From: CAVVSD01 sp963750895
GTDB taxonomy: Bacteria; Actinomycetota; Thermoleophilia; Solirubrobacterales; Solirubrobacteraceae
Direction: 5' to 3'
Assembly: GCA_963750895.1 (NCBI GenBank)
Contig: CAVVSD010000008.1
Span: 1,178,001 to 1,242,000 of the forward strand
Length of the DNA stretch: 64,000 bases
Shown: positions 17,987 through 26,869 of the stretch, one piece after another
Numbering within the stretch: position 1 is the stretch's first letter
Layout of the letters: every line of letters begins with the position of its first letter
Translations under genes and position numbers: made by a program
The notes under the pieces: generated by a model
The model's input: the letters and a program-made list of their open reading frames with translations, nothing else
Database searches by the model: none
What the model was told of the DNA's origin: nothing

Positions 17987-18801
17987 GGTGTCGTGGACTC
18001 CGTTCCGGTGACCTCCTGCCTCCTTGGCAGGAGCAGTTCGACGCGCCTGTTCTCGGCACGCCCCTCGGCCGTCGCGTTCGTCGCGATGGGATCGAGACTC
18101 GATCGCCCGGATGCTTCCATCCGGGCGGCGGCGACGTGGTTGCGCTGCAGCGCACGCACGACGGCCGAAGCTCGTGATGCGGACAGCTCCCAGTTCGTGG
18201 GGAAGGGGCTGCCGCCGGTGGGGACCGTGTCCGTGTGGCCGACCACGCGGACGTAGTGGTTGTCAGAGCGCAGCAGGCCCGCGACCTTGGCCAGGATCGG
18301 CCGCGACGCCGGCTTGAGCGCCGCGGCGCCTGAGTCGAAGAAGGGGCCGTCCGTGTTCAGGCGGATGCTCAGCCCGTCGGGCGTGATGCTCGTGCTGATC
18401 GTCTTGGCGAGCCCGTTGGCGCTCGCGTACGCGTCGACCTGCTGCTTGAGCTTCTGCAGCTGGCGCTGCTCCTCCTCGGCGGCCTTCTGACGCTCGGCGG
18501 GGGTGCCGCCCTGGGCCTCCTTCATGGCCTCCGCCAGCGAGGTGTTCGCCGGCTTGGACTGCAGCATCTCGGTGTTCGACTCGCCGCCGGTCTCCTTGAT
18601 CGCCTTGCCGCCCGTGATCACGGGGCTGGAGAGCGCCTTGCTGACGGACTCCGCCACGACGAGCGTCTTCGAGACGTTCGCCGACGACATCGCCCAGAGG
18701 ACGATGAAGACCGCCACGAGCAGGACCATCATGTCCGCGAACGTCACAAGCCAACGCTCGTCGGGATGCTCCTCGTGATGCTCCTTCTTGTGGCGTGCCA
18801 T
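17983..18801 (-). CDS. motB: Stator protein MotB
   Basis: 272 residues. The single transmembrane helix contains the proton-binding aspartate D23 (WLVTFADMMVLLVAVFIVLW). The C-terminal OmpA-like peptidoglycan-binding domain is recognisable (VRVVGHTDTVP, NWELSASRASAVVRALQ, NATAEGRAENRRVELLL). Between helix and domain there is a long Gln/Lys-rich coiled region. In the OmpA-like domain the usual GYGE-type loop is replaced by MEASGRSSLDP, encoded by two adjacent palindromes (18090-18127), which looks like an in-frame insertion or replacement. Starts 9 bp after motA. Confidence 0.93.
   Translation of the reverse strand: MARHKKEHHEEHPDERWLVTFADMMVLLVAVFIVLWAMSSANVSKTLVVAESVSKALSSPVITGGKAIKETGGESNTEMLQSKPANTSLAEAMKEAQGGTPAERQKAAEEEQRQLQKLKQQVDAYASANGLAKTISTSITPDGLSIRLNTDGPFFDSGAAALKPASRPILAKVAGLLRSDNHYVRVVGHTDTVPTGGSPFPTNWELSASRASAVVRALQRNHVAAARMEASGRSSLDPIATNATAEGRAENRRVELLLPRRQEVTGTESTTP
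18090..18127. repeat. Palindrome pair inside motB
   Basis: GATCGA-GAC-TCGATC (18090-18104) is followed directly by CGCCCGGATG-CTTC-CATCCGGGCG (18104-18127). Both are read in frame as part of a surface loop of the OmpA-like domain of MotB. Confidence 0.65.
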
Positions 18802-18810
18802 CGTCGATCG

Positions 18811-19624
18811 CTACGCGGCCTGCGCCTCGGGCACGGCCTGGAGGGTCGGTGCGCCCGGCGCGGCGGCGGCCTCGCGGTCCGCGGGCGGCAGGAAGCCGAG
18901 CAGGCGCTCGCTCACGACGCGGGGGTTCTCGCCGGCCTGGATCGCCAGGATGCCCTCGATGACGAGCGTCCGGTTGAGGACCTCGGACTGCGTGAGGGTG
19001 GCCAGGCGCCCGGCGGTGGGCATGAAGATCACGTTCGCCGAGCCCACGCCGTAGAGCGTCGCCATGAAGGCGCCGGCGATGGCGGGGCCGAGCAGCTCGG
19101 GCGTCTGCAGGAGCTGCATGACGTGCAGGAGGCCCATGACGGTGCCGAGCACGCCGATCGTCGGGGCGTAGCCGCCGGCGTCCTTGAAGAGCTTCTGGCC
19201 GATCGCGGTGGCGGGCCTCCATCGACTCGATCTCGACCTCGAGGACCTCGCGGACGAGATCGGGGTCGGTGCCGTCGACGGTGAGCTGCATGCCCTTCTT
19301 CGTGAACGCGTCGTCGACCTCCGCGATGGCGGGCTCGAGCGCGAGGAGGCCCTCCTTGCGGGCCTTCTCGGCGAAGCCGACGAGCTGCCGCACGGTCCCG
19401 GCGTGATCCGGGAACTCGGGCGTCATCGCCTTCTTGTAGAGCGTCGGCATGAGCTTCATGACCTCCATGCCGGAGGTTGCGATGCTCACGCCGGCGATGC
19501 CTCCGAAGATGATGAGGATCGCGGGGACGTTCAGGAGGCCACCCAGCGGGGTGCCCTCCATGGCGGCGCCGGCGAGGATGCCGACGATGCAGACGACGAT
19601 GCCGATGGGAGTGGAGGCCTTCAT
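18811..19624 (-). CDS. motA: Stator protein MotA (frameshifted as read)
   Basis: About 270 residues when joined. The first part (STPIGIVVCIVGILAGAAM to VLEVEIESMEAR) and the last part (TAIGQKLFKDAGGYAPTIGV onward) are both MotA; the frame changes at about 19210, where one extra C turns GCACC into GCCACC. Helices 1-2 and 3-4, the GGYAPTIGVLGTVMGLLHVM motif and GPAIAGAFMATLYGVGSANV are visible. It conducts ions with MotB. Its promoter lies inside the end of the cheY region, 10 bp upstream of the start. The break is more likely a sequence error than a pseudogene, since motB and fliL are intact. Confidence 0.88.
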
Positions 19625-19634
19625 ACAGCCTCTG

Positions 19635-19660
19635 TATTCGGCCGCCGTCCGAGGCGCTGA
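19635..19660 (-). promoter_or_regulatory. Sigma-28-type promoter of motA
   Basis: Minus-strand TCAG, 15 bp, CCGAATA, between the cheY stop and the motA start; the leader would be only a few nucleotides long. Confidence 0.6.
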
Positions 19661-19663
19661 AGG

Positions 19664-20023
19664 CTAGGTCAGCGCTTTGTCCACCGCGCCGAGCACCCGC
19701 TCCGCCTTGAAGGGCTTGACGATGAAGTCCTTCGCGCCGATCTTGATCGACTCGAGCACCTTGGACTCCTGCCCGAGGGCCGAGCACATGATCACGCGGG
19801 CACTCGGATCCAGCCCGATGATCTCCTGCAGGGCGGCGAGCCCGTCCTTCTCCGGCATGGTGATGTCGAGCGTCGTCACCTCCGGGCGCAGCTCGCGGTA
19901 GCGCTCGACGGCCTCGATGCCGTTGCTCGCCTCGCCGATGACCTCGTGGCCGCCCTTCGTGAGCGCGTCCGTGACCATCTTGCGCATGAACGCGGCGTCG
20001 TCGACGACGAGCACCCGTGCCAT
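19664..20023 (-). CDS. cheY: Chemotaxis response regulator CheY
   Basis: 119 residues, a single receiver domain. Acidic pocket D8/D9, phospho-acceptor D53 (TTLDITMPEKDG), the switch Ser/Thr (MCSALG) and the conserved lysine in IVKPF are all present. Phospho-CheY binds the FliM N-terminus. Its ATG overlaps the fliY stop by 1 bp. Confidence 0.94.
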   Translation of the reverse strand: MARVLVVDDAAFMRKMVTDALTKGGHEVIGEASNGIEAVERYRELRPEVTTLDITMPEKDGLAALQEIIGLDPSARVIMCSALGQESKVLESIKIGAKDFIVKPFKAERVLGAVDKALT

Positions 20024-20868
20024 CAGGCTGCCTCCTCCGAGTCGGTGATCCCCGTCGCGTGGCCGACGGACTCCAGGCGCACGGCGAGCTCGCCCTCGTC
20101 GGTGACGACGAGCCGGCCGGTCGCGAAATGCAGCCCGTCCACGTAGAGGTCGATGGCGTCGTCCGCCTCGCGGTCGAGCTCGACGACGGCGCCTCGGGGC
20201 AGGGCGACGGCGCGCTGCGAGGACATGCGCGCCCGGCCGAGCTCGGCCCAGACGCGGACGTCGACGTCGAGCATGGCCTCGCGCAGCGGCTCCTGGAGGT
20301 CGCCCGTGGGGTCGACCTCGAGCGCGTCCTGGAGGAGCGTGAGGAACGCGGGCGGCACGAGGTGCACGAACCGGCAGTCCAGGCCGAAGAGCGAGAAGTC
20401 GGCCGACGTCGCCTGGCCCTCCTCGGGGACGGCGTCGTCCAGCGCCTGCTGGGTCGCGACGACGGTGGTCTCCGGCGCGGCGATCTCGACGCCCTGGCGC
20501 AGGACCGACCCGGTGGCCGTCGCCGCCGAGGACATGACCTGGTTCATCGCCTCGCCGACGGCCGACAGCTCCATCTCCGTGAGGTCGGCGTCGCTGTCCT
20601 CGGGCGCCGGCTGACCGGCCATCGCCGCCGCGAGGCGACGAGCCGCTCCGACGGGCATGAGCAGCAGGTTGCCGCCCTCGATGCCGTCGACGTAGGCGAT
20701 CGAGGCGACGACGGCGGGCACGGCGATCTCGTCGGTCGCGCGCGCCGCCGCGCTGTTCACGCGCGTGCCGCGCTGCAGGACCTCGCCGGGCGCGAGCGCG
20801 GCGAGCGCGTCGCGGACGGCGTCCGAGGTCGTGCTGGCGAGGGTGAGGAGCGCCTGCTCGGTGTTCAC
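20023..20868 (-). CDS. fliY: Motor switch protein FliY (CheC-like plus FliN domain)
   Basis: 281 residues from GTG 20868. Residues 1-180 form a CheC-like domain with one E-x-x-N phosphatase-type motif (VGEAMNQVMSS). Residues 190-270 form a FliN/SpoA domain (LLDVDVRVWAELGRARMSSQ is cut to AMLDVDVRVWAELGRA, then AVALPRGAVVELDREADDAI). In Bacillus and Thermotoga, FliY proteins combine C-ring structure with CheY-P phosphatase activity. Whether this single motif is active is uncertain. The start overlaps the fliM stop (GTGA). Confidence 0.88.
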   Translation of the reverse strand: MNTEQALLTLASTTSDAVRDALAALAPGEVLQRGTRVNSAAARATDEIAVPAVVASIAYVDGIEGGNLLLMPVGAARRLAAAMAGQPAPEDSDADLTEMELSAVGEAMNQVMSSAATATGSVLRQGVEIAAPETTVVATQQALDDAVPEEGQATSADFSLFGLDCRFVHLVPPAFLTLLQDALEVDPTGDLQEPLREAMLDVDVRVWAELGRARMSSQRAVALPRGAVVELDREADDAIDLYVDGLHFATGRLVVTDEGELAVRLESVGHATGITDSEEAA

Positions 20869-21845
20869 GACGCGCCCGGGGAGTCGACGATCTGGACGGC
20901 CCGCGAGCGACCGTGGCGGCCGGGGCGGACGAGGTGCAGGAGGACGTCGTCGGCGTGCAGCCCCATGGGCGCGTCGGCCGGGGTGCCGAGCCCGACGACG
21001 TCGCCGGGCTTCAGCGCGAGGACCTCGCGGACCGGCATGCGGACCTCGCCCACCTCCGCGCGGACGGTGATGTCGACCTCGCCGAGGCCGTCGCGCACCG
21101 CGGCGGAGTCGTCGGGATCGGTCGCGCGGTCCTCGTCGGCGCGCTTGGAGTAGGCGGCGGAGACCGGCTGCACGGACGCGTGCGGGAGCAGCAGGAACAT
21201 CTGCGCGGTCGTCTCGAGCATCCGCGCCTCCATCTGGAGGACGAGCGTCGGCTCGCTCGAGCCGACCGTCTGCGCGGTCTCGGCGTGGACGTCGATCGAC
21301 GTGCGCGTGATGGCCACCTCGGCGAGCTGCTCCCACATCGCCGACAGCGACTCGACGAAGACGTCGAACACGCGCCGGACGAGCTTGAGGTCGATGTCGG
21401 TGAGCTCCCGCCGCATCGGCTCCGCCTCCGACGGCGAGCCGAGCAGGCGCTCGATGCAGCAGAGCAGCAGCGGCACGTCCATCGTCATGAGGAGCTTCGT
21501 GCCGATCGGCGCGGTCTCGAGCGTGGCCGACATCGCGGTGCGCTCCGCGAGCGCGTGCGCGTCGCTCCACGTGAGCTGGACGACGTCGACGATGTCGATG
21601 TCCATCTCGATGCGGTGCTCGGCGGCCAGCTTCGTCGTGGCCGTGCGGCAGAACGTCTCGTGCGCGCGGCGGAGACGGTTCTCCTGATCCGGCGTGAACT
21701 TCGACGGGCGGGTGAAGTCGATCGTGCGCAGCCAGCGGGCGCGGCCGCCGCCGGTGAGGGTGTCCCCCATCGGGCGGTTGCCCTCCGCCGCGCGCTCGAA
21801 GAGCGTCGCGATGCGGTCCTGGCTCATCAGCTTGTTGGCACTCAT
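20865..21845 (-). CDS. fliM: Motor switch protein FliM
   Basis: 326 residues. The extreme N-terminus carries the CheY-P binding motif MSQDRIATLF (family LSQDEIDALL). The middle CheC-like domain includes RTIDFTRPSKFTPDQENRLR and the C-terminal FliN-like domain includes LGEVDITVRAEVGEVRMPVR. It links FliG to FliN/FliY in the C-ring. It overlaps cheD upstream and fliY downstream by 4 bp each. Confidence 0.93.
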   Translation of the reverse strand: MSANKLMSQDRIATLFERAAEGNRPMGDTLTGGGRARWLRTIDFTRPSKFTPDQENRLRRAHETFCRTATTKLAAEHRIEMDIDIVDVVQLTWSDAHALAERTAMSATLETAPIGTKLLMTMDVPLLLCCIERLLGSPSEAEPMRRELTDIDLKLVRRVFDVFVESLSAMWEQLAEVAITRTSIDVHAETAQTVGSSEPTLVLQMEARMLETTAQMFLLLPHASVQPVSAAYSKRADEDRATDPDDSAAVRDGLGEVDITVRAEVGEVRMPVREVLALKPGDVVGLGTPADAPMGLHADDVLLHLVRPGRHGRSRAVQIVDSPGAS

Positions 21846-22357
21846 GCGGCCCCTTCCATGATGACCTCATCGGCACGTTGGGCCATGCGCACAAGCACCT
21901 GCCCGGATCCGACCCCGACCCGAACGGTCCTGCCCTTGTCGCCCCCCGTGGCGGCGGCGCGGACGCGCAGCCGGGCGGCCGTGAGGGCATCGCGCACGGC
22001 GGCCTCGTTGCGGGCGCCGACGTCGAGGCTCCCGGAGCCGGCGCCGAACATCTTGGCGCCCCCGACGAGCGCGACCTGCAGGCCGAGGCGGCGGGCGCCG
22101 GCGGCGAGCATCGCGTCGACGAGCGCCGGCACCGCGAGGTCGGCGTACTTGCCGCGCGCGGCGGCGGGCAGGGCGTCGGCCTGGCCCGGTCGCACCTGCG
22201 GCAGCATCACGTGCGCGAGCCCGGCGACGCGGCGGATGCGGTCGACGAGCACCACGCCGATGCAGGACCCGAGCCCGATCGTGACCAGGCACGCGCCGGC
22301 GTCCGCGGAGACCGCCAGCTCGCCCATGCGGACGACGATGTCGGTCGCGGTCGTCAC
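21842..22357 (-). CDS. cheD: Chemoreceptor glutamine deamidase CheD
   Basis: 171 residues from GTG 22357 (MTTATDIVVRMGELAVS). The catalytic residues are visible: C32 in LGSCIGVVL and H49 in GLAHVMLP, with VGGAKMFGAGSG further on. CheD deamidates receptors and is controlled by CheC. As read, the frame is open from cheC straight into cheD, giving one 364-codon frame. The junction has the GTGA overlap used throughout this locus, with one apparent extra C, so I treat them as two genes; a true fusion is the alternative. Confidence 0.85.
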   Translation of the reverse strand: MTTATDIVVRMGELAVSADAGACLVTIGLGSCIGVVLVDRIRRVAGLAHVMLPQVRPGQADALPAAARGKYADLAVPALVDAMLAAGARRLGLQVALVGGAKMFGAGSGSLDVGARNEAAVRDALTAARLRVRAAATGGDKGRTVRVGVGSGQVLVRMAQRADEVIMEGAA

Positions 22358-22936
22358 AGGCCCGAGCCGCTCCAGGAGGTCGCCGATGCCCTGCCCGAGC
22401 GGCAGGAGCATGAACTCGAGGCCGATGCTCTCGCCCGCGACGAGCAGCTCGGAGTCCATGAGCAGCGCATCGTCCGCCTCGCCCTGGCCGAGCAGGACGG
22501 TGGCGACGATCGCGCCGAGCATGTCCCAGGCCGTCTCGGGCGGGCAGGGCTCGATCTCCATGCCGAGCATCTCGCCGAGCGCGACGAGGTAGGAGCTGCA
22601 CAGGATGTTCCCGATCTCGGCCAGGGCGGAGGCGCCGTCCTCGCCGTCGGGGTCGGCCCCGAGCATGCGGCAGAGCGAGGCCGCGTCCTCCGGCGGGAAG
22701 ACGATGAGCGCGCTGCCCTGGAGGTCGCGCGTGATCGGGACGAGGATCGCGCGGACCTCGCGGTCGGCGTCGCCGGCGGCGGCGACCGCCTCCTCGATCG
22801 GCATCGCGCGGACGTGCGGGACGGAGATGTCGACGGGCCTGCCGATGAGCGTCGACAGGGCCGTGCCGGCGGTGCCGGAGCCGATGTTCGCCAGCTCGCC
22901 CAGGGCGTCGAGCTGCTGCTCGGTGTAGCGGGTCAT
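22354..22936 (-). CDS. cheC: CheY-P phosphatase CheC (reads into cheD)
   Basis: About 193 residues. Both E-x-x-N phosphatase motifs are present: E14/N17 (LGELANIGSG) and E107/N110 (ALAEIGNILCS). It removes phosphate from CheY-P and is stimulated by CheD. The expected C-terminus LLERLGL-stop needs one C fewer in GGGCCTGTGA at about 22358-22360; as written it continues into CheD. The start overlaps the cheA stop by 4 bp. No MCP gene is present in the window. Confidence 0.85.
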
Positions 22937-24796
22937 CGCGTGCCCAGCCCGTCGGCGTCGACGATGAGCGCGATGTCGCCGTCGGAGAGCACGGCGGCCC
23001 CGGAGACCGGCGCGTCGGTGACGAGCTCCTCGGGCAGGGGGCGCACGACGAGCTCGCGCTGGCCGACGAGCCCGTCGACGCGCAGCGCGATCGTGTCGTC
23101 CGTCCCGGCCTGCAGCAGCACGGCGTAGTCGCCGTCGGAGCCGCCGGCGCCGGCGAGCGACGCGGCGGCGCAGATCAGCGGGAGCGCACGGCCGTCGTGC
23201 AGGAGCACGGGGCGCGAGCGGACGGACCGCACGACGTGGTCGTCGAGGCGCACGGTGCGCTCGACCCGGTCGAGCGGGATCGCGAACGTGCCGCCGCCGC
23301 TGCGGACGAGCAGCGCGCGCAGGATGGCCAGCGTGAGCGGGAGCCGGATCTCGACGTGCGACCCGGCGCCGTGCACGGACTCCAGGCGCACGTCGCCGCC
23401 GAGCTCGCGGACCTTCGCCCGCACGGCGTCCATCCCGACGCCGCGGCCGGAGACGTCGCTCATGTGCTCGGCGGTGGAGAACCCCGGCGTGAAGATGAGC
23501 TCGGCTGCGCCCGCCGCGTCGACGGTGTCCGCGTCGCCCGGCGCGATGAGACCGCGCTCGACGGCCTTGCGGGCCACGCGCGCGGGGTCCACCCCGCGCC
23601 CGTCGTCGCGGACGTCGATCACGACGCCGCTCCCGGCCTGGCGGGCGGAGACCGTCAGTCGCCCACGCGGCGGCTTGCCCGCGGCGACGCGCTCCTCCGG
23701 CGGCTCGAGGCCGTGGTCGAGCGCGTTGCGGACGAGGTGGACGAGCGGGTCGCCGATCGCGTCGACGACCGTGCGGTCCAGCTCGGTCTCCTGGCCGACG
23801 AGCTCGAGGTCGACCTCCTTGCCCAGGCGCGACGCGAGGTCGCGGACGAGCCGCGGCAGCCGCAGCAGCACGGCCTCCACCGGGATCATCCGGACGCCCA
23901 TGACGAGCTCCTGGAGCGCATGCGCGCTGCGGGTCAGCTCCGCCATCGCCTGCCCGAGCCCGGGCACGCCCGCCCCGGCGACGAGCGCCTCGACGTGGGT
24001 GCGATGGACGACGAGCTCGCCCATCGCGTGCAGGAGGTCGTCCAGGCGGGCGGCGGGGACGCGGACAGAGGCTGCCGCCGAAGACTTCGTCTTCGGGGTC
24101 GATGCCGAAGACTCCGTCTTCGGGGTCGATGTGTCGCTGGGCGACACATCGACGGGCCGCGGAGGCTCGGCGATCGTCGCTCCCGCGACATCGGGCACGG
24201 TGCGCGAGCGCGGCGAGCAGCGCGTCCGGGTCGTCGGTCCGGACCCAGAGCTCGATCGTGGATCCGGCGAAGCCGTCGAGCGCCTCGGCGTCGGGCTCGG
24301 AGCGCTCCAGCGTGCCGTGCTCGGCCGCCTCGCCGAGCACCATGAACGCCCGGACCGCCGGCATCTCGGCGTCGTCGGCCAGGCGGACGGCGACGTGCAG
24401 GCCGCCGGCGGGCGCGTCCTCGCGCACGAGCGACCGCAGGCGGGCGACGAGCGCGGCCGGGTCCAGCCCCTCGCCGTCGCCGGCCTCGATGCGGTCGACG
24501 GTCGCGTCGAGCGCGTCGATGCAGGCCAGCAGCACGTCGACGGCGTCGCGGTCGAGGCCGTCGCGCCGCTGGCGGAGCAGCTCGAAGACGTCCTCCATCG
24601 CGTGCGTCAGCTCCGCGACGGCGTCGTAGCCCATCGTCGCGCTCATGCCCTTGAACGAGTGGGCGATGCGGAAGATCTCGTCGATCGTGGCCCGGTCGTC
24701 GGGCCGCTCCTCGATGCGCACGACCGCGAGCCCGAGCCCCTCGAGGTGCTCGCGCGACTCGGCGATGAACATCGGGAGGTACTCGGCGACGTCCAT
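22933..24796 (-). CDS. cheA: Chemotaxis histidine kinase CheA (frameshifted as read)
   Basis: About 620 residues when joined. P1: phosphorylated H46 in IFRIAHSFKGMSATMGY. P2-like region: LHVAVRLADDAEMPAVRAF. Linker: three palindromes (24078-24153) encode repeats of S-T-P-K-T. P3 dimerisation: RVPAARLDDLLHAMGELVVH. P4 kinase: NALDHGLEPPEERV, DDGRGVDP and GVGMDAVRAKVRELGGDVR. P5 CheW-like: LTLAILRALLVRSGGGTFAI. The frame changes at about 24195, where CACCGTG appears to have one C too many before VPDVAGATIAEPP. Starts in a TGATG overlap with cheR. Confidence 0.88.
24078..24153. repeat. Triple palindromic element inside cheA
   Basis: Plus strand: CCGAAGAC-TTC-GTCTTCGG, then CCGAAGAC-TCC-GTCTTCGG, then 13-bp arms (24125-24137 and 24141-24153) around TGG. 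Read on minus, this is an A hairpin with CCA loop followed by B hairpins with GGA and GAA loops, joined by CGACC, the same order as the elements at 33030 and 35964. It is translated in frame in the P2-P3 linker of CheA. Confidence 0.75.
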
Positions 24797-25578
24797 CAGC
24801 CCTCCCGCCGGTACGTGTGCGGGCGCAGCGGGCGCAGACCCAGCGCGGCCGGATCGGCGACGCGCTCCGTGGCTCCGACGAGCAGGACGCCGCCGGGCCG
24901 CAGGGTCTCGGCGAGCCGGGCGTGCAGGTCGTCGCGGACGCCGGGCGTGAAGTAGATGACCGTGTTGCGGCAGAGCACGAGGTCGTACGACCGCGGGCGG
25001 ACGGGCATGCGCAGCAGGTCGCCGGTGTCGAAGCGGACACGCCGGCGCAGGGCGGGGTCCGCGACGAGCTCGCCCCCGTCGGCCTCGAACCAGCGCGCGA
25101 GCGCGGCGGGCGGGACGTCGCGGGCGTCGGCCAGGCTGAAGCGGCCCTCGCGTGCCCGGGCGACCATGCGCTCGTCGATGTCGGTGCCCCGCACGTCGAT
25201 GCGCGCGGCCGGTACCGCCTCGGCCGCGACCGCGGCGAGCGTGTAGGCCTCCGCGCCGTAGGAGCAGCCCGCGCACCAGGCGCGGATGCGTCCGCCGGCG
25301 GCGAGCGCGGGCAGGACGTCCGTGGCGAGCGCGGCCCACTCGGCGGGGTTGCGCCAGAGCTGGGAGACGTTGATGGTGATGCGGTCGAGGAACGCGTCGA
25401 GCTCGCGGTGGTCGCGGCGCAGGAGCCGCAGGTACTCCGCGAGGCGGCCGGCGCCGCGCGTGGCCGCGAAGGTCCGGATGCGTCGCTCCATCTGGCCGCG
25501 CTTGTACTGCTCGAGGTCGACGCGGCACAGGGCGCGCACGCCGCGGCAGAAGGTCAGGTACTCGTCGACGGTGGTCAC
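24796..25578 (-). CDS. cheR: Chemoreceptor methyltransferase CheR
   Basis: 260 residues from GTG 25578. N-terminal helical domain with YKRGQMERRIRTFAATRG, then the SAM-binding domain: ITINVSQLWRNPAEW, RAWCAGCSYGAEAYTLAAV and a late LVLCRNTVIYFTPGVRDDL. It methylates receptor glutamates. GTGA overlap with cheB and TGATG with cheA. Confidence 0.93.
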   Translation of the reverse strand: MTTVDEYLTFCRGVRALCRVDLEQYKRGQMERRIRTFAATRGAGRLAEYLRLLRRDHRELDAFLDRITINVSQLWRNPAEWAALATDVLPALAAGGRIRAWCAGCSYGAEAYTLAAVAAEAVPAARIDVRGTDIDERMVARAREGRFSLADARDVPPAALARWFEADGGELVADPALRRRVRFDTGDLLRMPVRPRSYDLVLCRNTVIYFTPGVRDDLHARLAETLRPGGVLLVGATERVADPAALGLRPLRPHTYRREG

Positions 25579-26135
25579 GCCGCGGCCTCCCCGATCGCAT
25601 CGGGCAGCTCGTCGAGCGGCAGCACGGCGTCCGCGAGGCCCGCCTCGGTGACCGCCCGCGGCATCCCGTAGACGGCGCAGCTCGTGCGGTCCTGCGCGAG
25701 CACGGTCCCGCCGGCGGCGCGCACGGCGTGGGCCCCGTCGAGCCCGTCGCGGCCCATGCCGGTCAGGACGACGAGGACGAGGTCGTGGCCGAACTGCCGC
25801 GCGGCGTCCGCGATCGTCAGGTCCGCACGCGGGCGCAGCGCGCCCACGGGCTCCTCGTCGCTGAGGCGGACGAGCCGTCCCTCGCCGAGACGCAGGTGCC
25901 TGCCGCCGGGCGCGAGCAGCGCCGCGTCCGGCCGGAGGGCGTCGCCGTCGGACGCCTCGCGCACCCGCAGCCGCGACGCGCGGTCCAGCCGTGCCGCGAG
26001 CGATCCGGTGAAGCCCGGAGGCATGTGCTGGATGATGATCGTGCCCGCCCCGACACGCGCAGGCAGGGCGGGGAGCACCGCGGACAGCGCCCGCGGGCCC
26101 CCGGTGGAGCAGGCGATGACGACGGCGCTGGCCAC
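25575..26135 (-). CDS. cheB: CheB-type methylesterase lacking a receiver domain
   Basis: 186 residues, only the catalytic domain. Triad visible: S10 (VIACSTGGP), H37 (IIIQHMPPGFT) and D130 (LTGMGRDGLDG). The usual N-terminal response-regulator domain and linker are absent, so activity is not under direct CheA control in the ordinary way. The GTG follows the cheW stop with no gap, so it is coupled, and there is no room for a missing receiver domain. Confidence 0.9.
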   Translation of the reverse strand: MASAVVIACSTGGPRALSAVLPALPARVGAGTIIIQHMPPGFTGSLAARLDRASRLRVREASDGDALRPDAALLAPGGRHLRLGEGRLVRLSDEEPVGALRPRADLTIADAARQFGHDLVLVVLTGMGRDGLDGAHAVRAAGGTVLAQDRTSCAVYGMPRAVTEAGLADAVLPLDELPDAIGEAAA

Positions 26136-26564
26136 TTACTGCGCGGTGACGGGCTCGGAGACCGCGACCGAGCGGTCCAGGAGCGCGATGACACGGTCGC
26201 CGAGGTTCACGACGGCCGCCAGCCCGCCGTCGGCGGCGACGGGGAGCTCCTCGATCTGGGCGTCGGCGACGGTGAGGACGCCGACGACGTCGTCGACGAC
26301 GACGCCCGCGACGCCGCCCGCCGCCTCGATGATCACGATCTTGTGATCCGCGGGCGTCTCGGCCTCGACGCCGAGGCGCGTCGCCAGGTCGAGCACGGGG
26401 ACGATGCGGCCTCGCAGGCTGATGATCCCCCGCACCCAGGGGTCGGGCGAGGAGACCGGCCGCGGCGCGGCCGGCCCGATGATCTCGTGCACGTCGGCCA
26501 CGTCGAACGCGTACTCCTCCTCACCGAGGCGGAAGACGACGATCTGATGCGTGATGGCGGACAT
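26136..26564 (-). CDS. cheW: Chemotaxis coupling protein CheW
   Basis: 142 residues with one CheW domain: IVVFRLGEEEYAFDVADVHE, the conserved RGIISLRGRIVPVLDLATRL and DHKIVIIEAAGGVAGVVVDD. It couples receptors to CheA. It is the first che gene after flbD. Confidence 0.93.
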   Translation of the reverse strand: MSAITHQIVVFRLGEEEYAFDVADVHEIIGPAAPRPVSSPDPWVRGIISLRGRIVPVLDLATRLGVEAETPADHKIVIIEAAGGVAGVVVDDVVGVLTVADAQIEELPVAADGGLAAVVNLGDRVIALLDRSVAVSEPVTAQ

Positions 26565-26584
26565 GGCGGGGTGCGGGTCTCGGT

Positions 26585-26809
26585 TCAGACGGAGCGGAGC
26601 GCGCGGGGGCCGAGGGCGTCCCGGGCGATGTCCGCGCGCCAGGCGCGGATGAGGGCGGTGAGCTCGTCGGGCGATTCGACGACGAGGATCTTCACGCCGG
26701 TCGTGAGGCTGATGACGGTGTCGGGATGGGCCTCGACGATCGAGATGAGGTCCGGGTTGAGGTGGAACTCCTCGGTGTCGTGCCCGAGGCGGTGGAGCTT
26801 GATCACGGA
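26585..26809 (-). CDS. flbD: FlbD-family small flagellar protein
   Basis: 74 residues from GTG 26809, which has GGAGG 6 bp upstream; an in-frame ATG at 26857 lies in the gap and is unlikely. MIKLHRLGHDTEEFHLNPDL and IVEAHPDTVISLTTGVKILV match the small FlbD family found after flgE in Gram-positives; its exact role is not settled. Sits between flgE and cheW. Confidence 0.85.
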   Translation of the reverse strand, partial: SVIKLHRLGHDTEEFHLNPDLISIVEAHPDTVISLTTGVKILVVESPDELTALIRAWRADIARDALGPRALRSV

Positions 26810-26869
26810 ATTCCTCCGATGGGGTGGCGGGCGGGCGGCGCGGACGCCGCCCGCCACGCTCAGGGAGCC

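Noticed and set aside
24078..24153. CRISPR-like array
   Set aside because: The units are self-complementary hairpins without regular spacers, and no cas genes are nearby.
21842..25600. A 1252-codon open frame from cheR to cheD
   Set aside because: It strings together shadow frames of cheR and cheA with real cheC/cheD. Domain boundaries and overlaps show separate genes.
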